Assembly (NCBI GenBank): GCA_947500415.1
Contig: CANMRT010000001.1
Coordinates: forward strand, 584,982 to 648,981
Direction of reading: 5' to 3'
Length of the DNA stretch: 64,000 bases
From: an uncultured Roseicyclus sp.
GTDB lineage: Bacteria; Pseudomonadota; Alphaproteobacteria; Rhodobacterales; Rhodobacteraceae
This document shows, one piece after another, positions 28,685 through 37,915 of the stretch. Both the position numbers and the translations under genes were made by a program. A model generated the notes under the pieces. The model worked only from the letters and a program-made list of their open reading frames with translations, was not told the DNA's origin and did no database searches. Within the stretch, counting starts at the first letter, position 1, and each line of letters starts with the position of its first letter.

Positions 28685-29701
28685 TTGACCAACTTGCCCG
28701 ACACGATGCGCGCGCTGGTTCTGCATGGGCCAGGTGCGGGTTTGGTTTTGGAGGACGTGCCGTGCCCTGATCCGGGGCCGGGTGAGGTTTTGGTCCGCGT
28801 CGCGGCCTCCCCCATCAACCCGTCCGATCTGGCGATGCTGGAGGGGGAATACGGCCTCGGCTGGCCCTATCCGTTGATCCCGGGGCTTGAGGCCTCGGGG
28901 CAGGTTGTGGCAACGGGCGCGGGCTTTCTGCCAAGGCTACTGCGCGACAAACGGGTCGCCGTGGCGGCGGGGCAGCAAGGCTTATGGGCCGAATATTCAA
29001 CCGTGCCCGCCAACCAATGCGTGGCGTTGCCCGACAGCCTGCCGTTTGGGGCCGGGGCCAGCAGTTTCGTGAACCCGCTGACGGCAATCGCGCTGGTTGC
29101 GGAGGTGCAACGCGCCAAGCAAGACGTGGCCGTTTCAACCGCTGCGAGCGGCGCGCTTGGCGCGATGATCCGGCGGCGGGCCAGTGAAAAGGGCGTGAAG
29201 ATCATCAACTTGGTCCGCAAGGACGCGCAGGTTGAGGCGTTGAAGGCAGAGGGCGCGCGGTATGTGCTCAATGAGACCGCGCCCGATTTCGATGCGGAGC
29301 TGGCCGCGATGTGCAAGGATTTGCGGTGCCGGATGGCATTTGATGCCGTAGGCGGCGCGATGACCTTCCGGCTGGCAGAGGCTCTGCGCGGCAAGGGGCA
29401 AATCCTGATCTACGGCGGATTGTCCGGCAAAGCGGCGAGCGTTCATCCCGGCACGATGATCTTCAAGGGGCTGACTGTGCGGGGCTTTTGGTTGTCGAAA
29501 TGGCTGGCGGAGAAGACCCTGCCGCAGATGATTTTGCTAACCCGCGACGTGACGCGCAACTTGCAGGGTGGTTTCGCGGAGACCCGCATCGCTCAAGTGG
29601 TGTCGTTGGAACAGGGGGCCTCAGCGCCTGAGGCCTACGCGGAAAACATGAGCGCCGGGAAGACATTGATTTCGAGCGGGGCGTTCGATCTTGGTGTATG
29701 A
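28685..29701 (+). CDS. Zinc-binding-dehydrogenase-like oxidoreductase (MDR superfamily)
   Basis: About 338 residues. The TTG at 28685 is supported by a strong GGAGG (28674-28678) at ideal spacing; the ATG at 28706 is the alternative. It has the GroES-like N-terminal half (MRALVLHGPGAGLVLEDVP, EVLVRVAASPINPSDLAML, PLIPGLEASGQV) and a Rossmann half (AASGALGAMIRRRA, FDAVGGAMTFRLAEAL, ILIYGGLSGK). It lacks the structural-zinc cysteines, so it is of the quinone-oxidoreductase type. Substrate unknown. Confidence 0.85.
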   Translation: MTNLPDTMRALVLHGPGAGLVLEDVPCPDPGPGEVLVRVAASPINPSDLAMLEGEYGLGWPYPLIPGLEASGQVVATGAGFLPRLLRDKRVAVAAGQQGLWAEYSTVPANQCVALPDSLPFGAGASSFVNPLTAIALVAEVQRAKQDVAVSTAASGALGAMIRRRASEKGVKIINLVRKDAQVEALKAEGARYVLNETAPDFDAELAAMCKDLRCRMAFDAVGGAMTFRLAEALRGKGQILIYGGLSGKAASVHPGTMIFKGLTVRGFWLSKWLAEKTLPQMILLTRDVTRNLQGGFAETRIAQVVSLEQGASAPEAYAENMSAGKTLISSGAFDLGV

Positions 29702-29746
29702 AACCACGCCCACAATTTGCCAAAATCCGCCCGTAACACGCCGGGT

Positions 29747-30457
29747 ATGAACGACATGACACAACCATCGCCCGGTGCAGAAACCATATACCAGATCAAC
29801 GGCTTGGAGCTCGCCTTGCCCGAGGCGCTTGCGACCGAGGCCATTGCGGGCAAACTGTATGACGGCACCTATGAAGGCGATGAGGCGCGCGCTGTGGACC
29901 GTTGCGTGCGGCCCGGCTTTCGCGTGTTGGAGCTTGGCGCGGGTCTTGGCTATGTCGGCACGTTGGCGGCCAAGAAGACCGAGCCTGAGAATGTGCTGTC
30001 GGTGGAGGCGAACCCCGATCTTTTGCCGGTGATCGGGGCCAACCACGCTCGCAACGGCGTGGGTGAAGTCAGCCTGATGCACGGCGCCGTTGTGGGCCAT
30101 GCGGCGGAGGGGGCGACGGCCAAATTCCACCTTGCAGCCGGTTTCACCGGATCGCGCCTCGGGGCCAAGGGCGGGCGGCAGGTCGAAGTGCCACTGATTG
30201 GCTTTCACGATCTTCTGCGCGCGCACCGGCCGCATGTCGTGCTGATGGATGTGGAGGGGGCCGAAGCGCAATTCTTTGACCGCCCCTGGAAATGCCCTCT
30301 GCGCTTTTGCGTGATGGAGATCCATCCCAAGCAATACGACGCGGCCGTCATCAAGAAGATCATCGACCGGATGAGCGCCATGGACATGACCTATGATCCG
30401 GTCACGTCCCGGGGCAAAATCCTGGGCTTTCGCAAGGTCTGGTCCGAGGGCGCTTAG
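29747..30457 (+). CDS. FkbM family methyltransferase
   Basis: A 236-residue SAM-dependent methyltransferase from the ATG at 29747. Motif I is VLELGAGLGYVGTLAA. An acidic end of strand 2 (SVEANPDLLPV) and the FkbM-type HVVLMDVEGAEAQFF segment follow. The target could be a sugar, but nothing in the neighbours indicates which. Its last four bases overlap the convergent DUF1203 gene. Confidence 0.88.
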   Translation: MNDMTQPSPGAETIYQINGLELALPEALATEAIAGKLYDGTYEGDEARAVDRCVRPGFRVLELGAGLGYVGTLAAKKTEPENVLSVEANPDLLPVIGANHARNGVGEVSLMHGAVVGHAAEGATAKFHLAAGFTGSRLGAKGGRQVEVPLIGFHDLLRAHRPHVVLMDVEGAEAQFFDRPWKCPLRFCVMEIHPKQYDAAVIKKIIDRMSAMDMTYDPVTSRGKILGFRKVWSEGA

Positions 30458-30921
30458 GCCCGATCGATCCGGCCTGAGAAACAACCATGGCCCGCGTTGT
30501 GGGCGTGGATGTAGCGCACCTTCGGATTGGCCAGCATCTCTTCGATGACCTCCGCCGCCTCCGCGCCCGGAACCACGCGCCCGTCTTCGATTTTGTCAGC
30601 CTCGTTGAAGCCGCGTAGCGAGAGCAGCCTGCTGGCCATCACGGGCGGGATTTCATCGACCGCGTCATAGGTCTCCGTCGCACCCTCCTTCACAAAGATC
30701 GCGTGGGTGCCGTGATAGGGGGAATTCGCAGGCTGATAGGTGTGGTTCAGCAGGATCATCGTCTCGCCCGGTTCGGCATCTCGCATGGTGATGCGGTCGG
30801 GCAGTGCACCCGCGCGGTCGGCGACGTAACGCTCGGCCCCGTGTTCAGCAAGCTCAGCGTCGGACAGGCCAAAAAGATGGGTGAACGGGGCGGGGTCTAG
30901 GCCACGGATACGAAACGACAT
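30454..30921 (-). CDS. DUF1203 family protein
   Basis: A 155-residue protein with AAAGGAAG before the ATG at 30921. The DUF1203 pattern is visible: a MSFRIRGLDPAPFTHLF start, ITMRDAEPGETMILLNHTYQPANSPYHGTHAIFV, SLRGFNEAD and a C-terminal KVRYIHAHNAGHGCFSGRIDR. The conserved His/Cys near the end suggest a metal or catalytic site. Function unknown. Confidence 0.9.
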   Translation of the reverse strand: MSFRIRGLDPAPFTHLFGLSDAELAEHGAERYVADRAGALPDRITMRDAEPGETMILLNHTYQPANSPYHGTHAIFVKEGATETYDAVDEIPPVMASRLLSLRGFNEADKIEDGRVVPGAEAAEVIEEMLANPKVRYIHAHNAGHGCFSGRIDRA

Positions 30922-30999
30922 GGGGCTTCCTTTCTGGATCAGGTCATGGCGGATAGATGCATCGCGCAGGTCCACCATGCGACCCGGATGTTGCGGGTT

Positions 31000-32070
31000 T
31001 TACACCGCGGGCATTTGCTGGGTGGCGCAGTGGATGCCGCCGCCAACCTCGCCCAAAGCGTCCACGTTCAACATGATGACCTCGCGGTCGGGGTAGAGCG
31101 CTTGCAGCGCATCGCGCGCCGCGCGATCCGTCCTTCTGTCGCCGAACTGCGCGGCAATGACCGCGCCGTTGCAGACATAGTAATTCACATAAGATGCCAC
31201 GAAGTCCTCTGACGTCACGCGGGTGTCCCAAGCCTCCTCGATCACCGTCAGCCGCAGCCCGGCATCGCGCAGGATATCGTGGGTTTCAAAGGCAGACACG
31301 CTGAACGGATCGTTCAGGTCGACCTCTTCCGGCAGTTGAATGAGGGCATGACCCGGAGCCACGAAACGGGCCAGCGCGTCGATGTGGTAGTCGGTGATAT
31401 CAAGGCCTTCGACACCCGGTGCCCAGATCATCCGCGCCGCGCCGAGGCTTTCCAGAATGCGCCGTTCAATCTGATCGCGGGACAGGCCCGGATTGCGGTT
31501 GTCGATCACCCATGAGCTTTGGTGCGCCATCACGAGGCCCGCACCGTCTTGCTCCAATCCGCCAGCCTCACCCACCACACCGCTGTCGATCAAGGGAAGG
31601 CCCATCCGTTCAGCCACGCGCGCGGCGATCTGGCCATCGTGGACGTGGGTCTGCTTGCCGCCCCATCCGTTGAAATTGAAGGTCAACACAGCCCGCCCGC
31701 CTGCACCGTCGGTCAGGACAACCGGGCCAGAGTCCCGCGCCCACAGATCATCGGTGGGGATGTCCCAGATCTCGATGTCGCCTGACAGACGACGCGCTGC
31801 ACCCGCTACGGCATCAGGCGGCATAAGCAGAATGACAGGCTCAAATTCGGCGATGGTATTGGCGATGTCGGCGATTGTGCCTTGCAGATAATCGAGGAAA
31901 TCACGGTCAGGATGCACCTCGCGGTTGACCGGCCATTGCATGAATGTGGCGTCATGCCGGACTTCTTCGGCGGGCATGTGCCATGACCCTTCGGTCGCCC
32001 GCGCCTTTTGTGAGCCAAGGGCAAGGCCCGCGCCAAGCGCTGCCAATGTCGTGCGTCGTGTCATCCGCAT
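31000..32070 (-). CDS. Agmatine deiminase family protein, Tat-exported
   Basis: A 356-residue enzyme of the Porphyromonas-type peptidylarginine deiminase family. GGAGGATAAG precedes the ATG at 32070. The N-terminus MRMTRRTTLAALGAGLALGS is a twin-arginine signal, so the folded protein is probably exported to the periplasm. Active-site motifs are complete: TDDLWARDSGP, ITDYHIDALARF and the C-terminal GGGIHCATQQMP with the catalytic Cys. It should hydrolyse a guanidino group, releasing ammonia; agmatine is the usual substrate. Export is unusual compared with cytoplasmic AguA. Confidence 0.9.
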   Translation of the reverse strand: MRMTRRTTLAALGAGLALGSQKARATEGSWHMPAEEVRHDATFMQWPVNREVHPDRDFLDYLQGTIADIANTIAEFEPVILLMPPDAVAGAARRLSGDIEIWDIPTDDLWARDSGPVVLTDGAGGRAVLTFNFNGWGGKQTHVHDGQIAARVAERMGLPLIDSGVVGEAGGLEQDGAGLVMAHQSSWVIDNRNPGLSRDQIERRILESLGAARMIWAPGVEGLDITDYHIDALARFVAPGHALIQLPEEVDLNDPFSVSAFETHDILRDAGLRLTVIEEAWDTRVTSEDFVASYVNYYVCNGAVIAAQFGDRRTDRAARDALQALYPDREVIMLNVDALGEVGGGIHCATQQMPAV

Positions 32071-32120
32071 CTTATCCTCCCACACGTGGGCCGTACCTTT
32101 GCACGACAAGGCCAATCCGC

Positions 32121-32153
32121 AAAAGAAAACGCCGCCCCGGTGAGGGACGGCGT
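32121..32153 (-). terminator. Rho-independent terminator of rplY
   Basis: Read leftward, GACGCCGTCCC-TCACC-GGGGCGGCGT is followed by TTTTCTTTT. It forms a stem of about 10 bp with one mismatch. It lies 30 bases past the rplY stop codon, before the deiminase gene on the same strand. Confidence 0.88.
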
Positions 32154-32182
32154 CAAATTCGTCGAAGATGATGGTGCGAAGA

Positions 32183-32845
32183 TTACTCTTCTTCGCCGCC
32201 CGCGTCGGTGGTCGGAACCTCGTCGGCTGCGACCTCTTCTGCGCCTTCTTCTTCATCATCCGAACCGCCGCCGATACCTTTCGGTGCGCCGATGTTGGCG
32301 ATGACAAAGTCACGGTCGATCGTGGCTTTCGCGCCCGAGGGCAGCTCGACCGAGCTGATGGTGATCGTATCGCCGATCTCCAGGCCTTCGATGTTGATGG
32401 TAATCTGCTCAGGAATATCGCCCGCGGTCACGCGAAGCTCGACTTCCGGACGCACCATGGTCAGCGTGCCGCCCTTCTTGAGGCCGGGGCAGTTTTCCTC
32501 GCCCACAACTTCTACCGGGATGAACAGGCTCACCTTCGATGTGCGGCGCAGACGCATGAAATCGACATGCGTGGGCAGGTCCTTGACGATGTCGCGCTGC
32601 ACGTTGCGGCAGATCACGCGGACGTCTTCTTGGCCTTCGACCTTCATGTTGAAGAGCGTCGACAGGAACCGGCCTGCCTTGAGGTTCTTCAAAAGGACAT
32701 TGAAGGGGATCTGGATCGGCAGCGGATCATCGCCACCACCATAAACGATACCGGGCACTTTGCCTTCACGGCGTGCTTGACGAGCGGCCCCCTTGCCTGT
32801 CCCCGTCCGTGCCTCAGCGATAAGATCAGGAATCTCACCAGCCAT
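32183..32845 (-). CDS. rplY: 50S ribosomal protein L25/general stress protein Ctc
   Basis: A 220-residue protein from the ATG at 32845, with TAGGAGAA upstream. The N-terminal L25 domain that binds 5S rRNA begins [27 protein letters not shown]. The TL5/CTC C-terminal beta domain follows ([20 protein letters not shown]). An acidic Glu-rich tail ([11 protein letters not shown]) ends the protein, as in other alphaproteobacteria. rplY often neighbours pth; here they are on the same strand, separated by about 3.6 kb. Confidence 0.96.
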   Translation of the reverse strand: MAGEIPDLIAEARTGTGKGAARQARREGKVPGIVYGGGDDPLPIQIPFNVLLKNLKAGRFLSTLFNMKVEGQEDVRVICRNVQRDIVKDLPTHVDFMRLRRTSKVSLFIPVEVVGEENCPGLKKGGTLTMVRPEVELRVTAGDIPEQITINIEGLEIGDTITISSVELPSGAKATIDRDFVIANIGAPKGIGGGSDDEEEGAEEVAADEVPTTDAGGEEE

Positions 32846-32962
32846 TGCTATTCTCCTAAGAATGTAGACCGCCTCCAAGGGTGTCGGTCCGTGAATTGAA
32901 GTCGCGCGTATAGGGCAGGCAGCGGCGATTGAAAAGACCCCTCTTGCGAGTCGCCAAGGCCC

Positions 32963-34135
32963 ATGCGACGGCTTGCGGCCATGAGCATTTTGTCCGCCCT
33001 CAGTGTTTCACGCCGCCCGGCTGTTGCCTTCATGATCGTTGGCACCTTCTGGGGCTCGTTTGCGGCGCAGGTTCCGGTGTTGAAAGCGGGGATCAATGCG
33101 GACGACACGCTGTTTGGCTTGATCCTGTTGGGCACGTCACTTGGGCTGATCTCCACCATGTGGTTGGCGCCGATTTTTGACCGAGCCGTCGGGCGATACG
33201 CGATGCCGGTTGCGGGGCTTATCTTTGCAGCCGTCGTGATGGGGCCATCGCTGGCCTCAGGGCCACTGCTGTTTTTCTGCGCGATGGTGGCGGCGGGCTA
33301 TGCGTCGGGCATGTTGGACGTGGTGATGAATGCGCGGGTGTCCGAGCTTGAGGCGCGCCATGGCCGGTCCTTGATGAACGCCAATCACGCCATGTTTTCA
33401 GTCGCCTACGCGATATCTGCTGTCTGCACCGGGTTCGCCCGTGAGGCGGGATTGTCGCCGGTTCAAATCTTCGGGGTCATAGCCATAGTGATCGTTGCCA
33501 TGGCGCTTTTCCTGCGGATGGAGGTGGAGCCGGTCGATGAAGAAGCGCGCCGCACGAACCGGTTTCCCTGGCCAACGGTGCTGTTGTGTGGCGCCATTGT
33601 GCTGGTCGCGTTCTTCGTCGAGGCGACCGTTGAGGCCTGGTCGGCTTTGCACATCGAACGCACGCTGGGTGGCCGCGCCGCGGAAGGGGCGTTGGGGCCT
33701 GCGGTTTTGGGGCTGACGATGGCGATAGGACGGTTCTCGGGCCAAGCGTTGACGGAGCGGTTCAGTGAACATGCAATCATTGTGATTGGGACGGGCATGG
33801 CGAGCCTCGGGGCGCTGGTTGCGGCAGGCGCGCCCTCGCCATTGATCGCCTATTTTGGCTTTGGGGCCATGGGGTTAGGCATCGCTGCCGTGGGGCCTGT
33901 TGGCCTTGCCATTGTAGGCCGGATGGTGCGGCCGGAGCATCGGACCGCAGCCGTGGCGCGGGCGGCGGTGATCGGGTTCATGGGGTTCGTTTTGGCGCCG
34001 TCGTTGATGGGATTTGTCTCAGGCGCCTTCGGTTTGCGGATTGCGTTTGTATCTGTTGCGCTGATCGCGCTCCTCGCTCCGCTCCTCGCATTTTACCTGC
34101 GCAGCAACGCCGCGCGTTACTCCCACGTGTCGTGA
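32963..34135 (+). CDS. Major facilitator superfamily transporter
   Basis: A 390-residue protein with about twelve hydrophobic segments in two six-helix halves. The first half contains [31 protein letters not shown] and a short GRYAMP loop; [23 protein letters not shown] lies mid-domain. Substrate unknown. The ATG at 32963 and that at 32981 ([10 protein letters not shown]) are both possible. It is divergent from rplY. Confidence 0.88.
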   Translation: MRRLAAMSILSALSVSRRPAVAFMIVGTFWGSFAAQVPVLKAGINADDTLFGLILLGTSLGLISTMWLAPIFDRAVGRYAMPVAGLIFAAVVMGPSLASGPLLFFCAMVAAGYASGMLDVVMNARVSELEARHGRSLMNANHAMFSVAYAISAVCTGFAREAGLSPVQIFGVIAIVIVAMALFLRMEVEPVDEEARRTNRFPWPTVLLCGAIVLVAFFVEATVEAWSALHIERTLGGRAAEGALGPAVLGLTMAIGRFSGQALTERFSEHAIIVIGTGMASLGALVAAGAPSPLIAYFGFGAMGLGIAAVGPVGLAIVGRMVRPEHRTAAVARAAVIGFMGFVLAPSLMGFVSGAFGLRIAFVSVALIALLAPLLAFYLRSNAARYSHVS

Positions 34136-34143
34136 CGTCCCCG

Positions 34144-35307
34144 TCACGCCCAATGGTCGTGAAATCCCTTCGGGATCAGGAGGTTATGGCGGCCTAGGTC
34201 AGACACGTTACGCTCGCCGCACAGACCCATGGAGGTATCGAGTTCCTTGTGGATGACCTCCAGCGCTTTGGTCACACCGGCTTGGCCCATCGCGCCGAGA
34301 CCGTAGATGTAAGACCGCCCGATCATCGTGCCTTTTGCGCCTAGCGCCACCGCTTTGAGGACGTCCTGGCCTGAGCGTATGCCACTGTCGAGATGGACTT
34401 CCATCTTGTCGCCGACTGCGTCCATGATACGGGGCAACATGCGGATGGATGAGAGCGCGCCATCGAGCTGTCTGCCGCCGTGATTTGACACGACAATCGC
34501 ATCTGCGCCCACGTTAAGTGCTTGTTTTGCATCCTCTTCATCGAGAATACCCTTCAGTACGACCGGGCCATCCCACCAGCTGCGGAACTCCTTGATGCGC
34601 TCCCAATCAAGGCTTTGATCGAAGGCCTGCGCGGTCCATGAGCTGAGCGACGCGGGGTCGTCTATGCCGTCGATATGGCCCACGATATTGCCGAAAAAGC
34701 GGCGTTTGGTGCCGAGCATTTCCAAGCCCCACGGCACTTTTGTCATCATGTTTGCAATGGATTTCGGGGTAAGTTTTGGCGGTGCGGAGAGGCCGTTTTT
34801 GAGATCTTTGTGGCGTTGTCCCAACATTTGAAGGTCGACCGTGATGACGAGAGCCGAGCAATTTGCGTCCTTCGCGCGGGCGAAAAGGCGCTTCATGAAG
34901 TCGTCGTCTTTCAGCGTATATACTTGAAACCAAAAGGGTTTTTGGGTGTGTTCGGCGACGTCTTCGATGGAGCAGATGGACATCGTGGAGAGGCAATATG
35001 GGACGCCGAAGCGCTCGGCGGCGCGGGCGGCTTTGATTTCGCCGTCGGCGTATTGCATTCCAGTGAGTCCCACGGGGGCCAGCGCCACGGGCATGGAGAC
35101 GTCCTGGCCCAACATCTGTGTCGCCGTGGAGCGGCCCGCCATATCGCGCGCGATGCGTTGGCGCAGGCGTATCAGGCTGAAATCACTGACATTTTCGCGA
35201 AAAGTCTGCTCCGTCCAGCTGCCCGATTCCGCGTAGTCGTAAAACATCTTGGGCACGCGGCGCTTGTAGATGCGCTTGAGGTCTTCGATCTCAGTAATGA
35301 CGGGCAT
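34144..35307 (-). CDS. lldD: FMN-dependent alpha-hydroxy-acid oxidase (L-lactate dehydrogenase type)
   Basis: A 387-residue TIM-barrel flavoenzyme from the ATG at 35307 (AAGGAA upstream). It oxidises an L-2-hydroxy acid, most often L-lactate to pyruvate. Motifs include LAPVGLTGMQYADGE, WFQVYTLKDDDFMKRL, the active-site SNHGGRQLDG (His and Arg) and the FMN phosphate site LDSGIRSGQDVLKAVALGAKGTMIGR. It faces a MarR-type regulator across an array of palindromes. Exact substrate is inferred from the family, so the symbol is provisional. Confidence 0.87.
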   Translation of the reverse strand: MPVITEIEDLKRIYKRRVPKMFYDYAESGSWTEQTFRENVSDFSLIRLRQRIARDMAGRSTATQMLGQDVSMPVALAPVGLTGMQYADGEIKAARAAERFGVPYCLSTMSICSIEDVAEHTQKPFWFQVYTLKDDDFMKRLFARAKDANCSALVITVDLQMLGQRHKDLKNGLSAPPKLTPKSIANMMTKVPWGLEMLGTKRRFFGNIVGHIDGIDDPASLSSWTAQAFDQSLDWERIKEFRSWWDGPVVLKGILDEEDAKQALNVGADAIVVSNHGGRQLDGALSSIRMLPRIMDAVGDKMEVHLDSGIRSGQDVLKAVALGAKGTMIGRSYIYGLGAMGQAGVTKALEVIHKELDTSMGLCGERNVSDLGRHNLLIPKGFHDHWA

Positions 35308-35389
35308 GAACGGGATTCCTTGCGAGTGGTCATATTTCTTTACCAATCGTGCAGTACGGAGTCCATCGCAGGTTGCGCCGCCAAAGTCC

Positions 35390-35501
35390 GTTCACGTGAA
35401 CGCATATGCGTTCAGTTGAGCAGATATTTTTCGAAAAGTGCGTTAATCTGAGCAGAGTCCGATGCGTTCACGTGAACAGATCAAAATGCGTTCACGTGAA
35501 C
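35390..35501. promoter_or_regulatory. Operator array: three perfect GTTCACGTGAAC palindromes plus degenerate copies
   Basis: The 12-bp palindrome GTTCACGTGAAC occurs exactly at 35390-35401, 35466-35477 and 35490-35501. Weaker versions, GTTCAGTTGAGC at 35410 and GTTAATCTGAGC at 35442, lie between. Most copies are preceded by GC. Start-to-start spacing is 20, 32, 24 and 24 bases. The array sits in the divergent gap between the lldD-like gene and the MarR-type gene and is probably the binding site of that regulator, possibly with autoregulation. Confidence 0.85.
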
Positions 35502-35614
35502 GGAGTTAACCAAAGGTTTCTAAACTGGCCCGCACCGCGCGCAGGATCGGCTTTTCGCGGAACAGAGAGGTGGCCCGGGTTAATCTGGCGCCTCAGTAAC
35601 GCGGAGGGTTTGGG

Positions 35615-36109
35615 ATGAACATCGAGCCGAGGGAATGGGGCCAGCTGGAGCGGTCGGCGCGCAACGTGTTGGTGCTTCATGCTCAGGTGAGCGCCCTGTC
35701 GACGATGGTGACCGCGCTGCTGGAACGGCAACTTGGTGGCGCGCGGGAGATCGAGGTGCTGCATGTGCTCGACCATTTGAGCCGCGATGGGGACGGCATG
35801 TCGATCAGCCATCTGGCGCGATCGATGCGCTGGTCGCGCCCGACCATGTCGCGCGTAGTGGGTCGGATGCTGGAGGCCGGGCTGGTCGAAGCGGCGGTCT
35901 TCGACGACGACCCGAGGAAGCGCACGATCTGGTTGACCGAGGCGGGACAGCGGGAGCGCGTGCTGCTGATTGAGCGGGTGGTGATGGAGTTGATGAAGGT
36001 GGAGATGCACCTGCGGGCGACGAAGGTGGCGAGCCTTAGGGAAGAGGCGGGGGCGATGGTGGCGGTGTTGGAGAAGATGCGGGGGAAGAAGAGGCGGCGG
36101 CGGCGGTGA
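35615..36109 (+). CDS. MarR family transcriptional regulator
   Basis: A 164-residue regulator with GGAGG before the ATG. The winged helix runs from about residue 45: EIEVLHVLDHLSRDGDGMSISHLARSMRWSRPTMSRVVGRMLEAGLV, then the wing DDDPRKRTIWLTEAG. Long helices for dimerisation lie on both sides, and the C-terminus is very basic (GKKRRRRR). It is divergent from the alpha-hydroxy-acid oxidase, with the palindrome array between them, so it likely controls that gene. Confidence 0.88.
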   Translation: MNIEPREWGQLERSARNVLVLHAQVSALSTMVTALLERQLGGAREIEVLHVLDHLSRDGDGMSISHLARSMRWSRPTMSRVVGRMLEAGLVEAAVFDDDPRKRTIWLTEAGQRERVLLIERVVMELMKVEMHLRATKVASLREEAGAMVAVLEKMRGKKRRRRR

Positions 36110-36233
36110 GGGCAAAGCGCTGGTTTATGATCCACAGTGATTGCGCAATAGGTTGCGCCTTCAGTTTAGCGCATGACCGTGACCATTTGGATACTGCTTG
36201 TCGGCAGCGAAGACCCTCACAATATATGAACAG

Positions 36234-36869
36234 ATGGACAAGCAGAAATTTTACCATCTCGTTGTAGAACCCTGTATGCTGTTCATTAAGCGATCAGCTG
36301 AGGACCTGGCGGCGCACCCAAATTACAATGAGGTCATTTCCTCAGCAGTAGGTGCCGCAACCAGTGCCTATCACTGCCATGAGGTCGCAAGCCGCCAAAC
36401 GAAAAACGCGGAAGTTCCTCCAATGACTGACGGCCGAGCTGAGGATCTGCGCCTGCGGCTGAAGGATGTCGTTGACACAAGCAAGCATGGAATCTTGCGC
36501 GACCCACGACGGATCGTTTCTTTGCGTTCAGCGTTGGCATTCGAGTTCAATCAAGAAAACCAATTTCGGTTTTTGAGAACTGAAGTTCTGGCTTGTAACG
36601 AAATATTCGGCGAGTTTGAGGTGGGCGACACCCTAGTAGAATTCATCGATGCTCTCGGAAAAGAGCATGACGTTCAAGGGCTTGACGTGAAGATCACTTT
36701 TCCCAAGCGTCGCTTCGTTGGGCGAGCAGAGGTGCGAGCGCCCGAGTCACCCCTGTTCTCCACGGACAAACTGCACCTCAGAATGTATCGGCGTAACGAT
36801 GCTGGCGAGCTGGTTTTGCATGATACGCCCTTTGAATTTGCAATACTGGGTGCTCAATACGCGCCTTGA
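36234..36869 (+). CDS. Hypothetical protein in an AT-richer patch
   Basis: A 211-residue protein from the ATG at 36234; a TTG at 36198 in frame is possible. The first half is helical (FYHLVVEPCMLFIKRSAEDL ... LRLRLKDVVDTSKHG). The second half is beta-rich and ends in YRRNDAGELVLHDTPFEFAIL. I do not recognise it. Base composition and codon choice are noticeably more AT-rich than in the flanking genes, which suggests acquisition. Confidence 0.6.
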   Translation: MDKQKFYHLVVEPCMLFIKRSAEDLAAHPNYNEVISSAVGAATSAYHCHEVASRQTKNAEVPPMTDGRAEDLRLRLKDVVDTSKHGILRDPRRIVSLRSALAFEFNQENQFRFLRTEVLACNEIFGEFEVGDTLVEFIDALGKEHDVQGLDVKITFPKRRFVGRAEVRAPESPLFSTDKLHLRMYRRNDAGELVLHDTPFEFAILGAQYAP

Positions 36870-36994
36870 AATTGCTGGCCGCTCCATCGCCTAATAACGA
36901 AGCGGTAATTCTCTCCGTCTGTATTTTCCACGGCACTATGAAAGAGGATGACCGAGATGATTGGGGTTCGATAAGCCTCAATCATAGTGAAATG

Positions 36995-37786
36995 TCACGC
37001 CCGATGCGCCCCGTCTGTGAGCGTCTTCACAAACGCCAGCACCTCATCCACCGACTTGCCGTCGGCGATCTCGGACACAATCGCCGATCCCACGACGCAG
37101 CCGTCGGCGACCGATGCGATGGCCTCGGACGCTTCCGGCGTGCGAATGCCGAAGCCGACGATGACGGGCAGGTCGGTTTTGGCTTTGATGCGGGCGACCT
37201 CGGGGGCGACGTCGTTGGCCTCAGCAGCGGCGGCGCCCGTGATGCCGGTGATCGAGACGTAGTAGACGAAGCCCGACGTGTTGGTCAGGACCGCGGGTAG
37301 GCGGGCGTCGTCGGTGGTCGGCGTGGCCAGGCGGATGAAGTTGAGGCCCGCGGCCTGGGCGGGGATGCAGAGTTCGTCATCCTCCTCGGGCGGGAGGTCC
37401 ACGACGATGAGGCCGTCGATGCCAGCCTCTTTCGCGTCGGCCAGAAACTGGTCCACGCCGCGCGAGTAGATGGGGTTGTAGTAGCCCATGAGGACGATGG
37501 GGGTCGTGTCGTCACCGGCGCGGAAATCGCGGGCCATCTGGAGAGTTTTCTCCAGCGTCATGCCGCCTTCGAGGGCGCGTTGACCGGCGAGCTGGATGGT
37601 GGCGCCGTCGGCCATGGGGTCGGTGAAGGGCAGGCCCAACTCGATGATGTCGACGCCTGCGCCGGGCAGACCCTTCATGACGGCCAGCGCCGTGTCATAG
37701 TCGGGGTCGCCAGCCATGATGTAGGAGACGAAGGCTTTCGTGCCGGAGGCGTTCAGGCGGGCGAAGGTGTCGTCGATGCGGGTCAT
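36995..37786 (-). CDS. trpA: Tryptophan synthase alpha chain
   Basis: A 263-residue (beta/alpha)8 enzyme that splits indole-3-glycerol phosphate to indole and passes it to TrpB. The catalytic Glu and Asp lie in [44 protein letters not shown] and the phosphate-binding VGFGIRTPE and GCVVGSAIV segments are present. The ATG at 37786 is chosen by homology-like length. It is separated from trpF-trpB by about 12 kb and lies on the other strand. Confidence 0.96.
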   Translation of the reverse strand: MTRIDDTFARLNASGTKAFVSYIMAGDPDYDTALAVMKGLPGAGVDIIELGLPFTDPMADGATIQLAGQRALEGGMTLEKTLQMARDFRAGDDTTPIVLMGYYNPIYSRGVDQFLADAKEAGIDGLIVVDLPPEEDDELCIPAQAAGLNFIRLATPTTDDARLPAVLTNTSGFVYYVSITGITGAAAAEANDVAPEVARIKAKTDLPVIVGFGIRTPEASEAIASVADGCVVGSAIVSEIADGKSVDEVLAFVKTLTDGAHRA

Positions 37787-37915
37787 GGGGCGGCTCCGGT
37801 TCGTGGTCCGCTCCGTTTGCGTCAAGGAAAGGCGGAAATCAAGCGGAGGGGGAAATGCGGGCAGAATTTCCCGAAGGGTCTGGAACAATTGTGGGGGTGA
37901 GACCATTTAGGAGGT

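Noticed and set aside
35406-35618. 70-codon open frame across the palindrome array
   Set aside because: It translates the operator repeats (CVHVN twice) and has no RBS.
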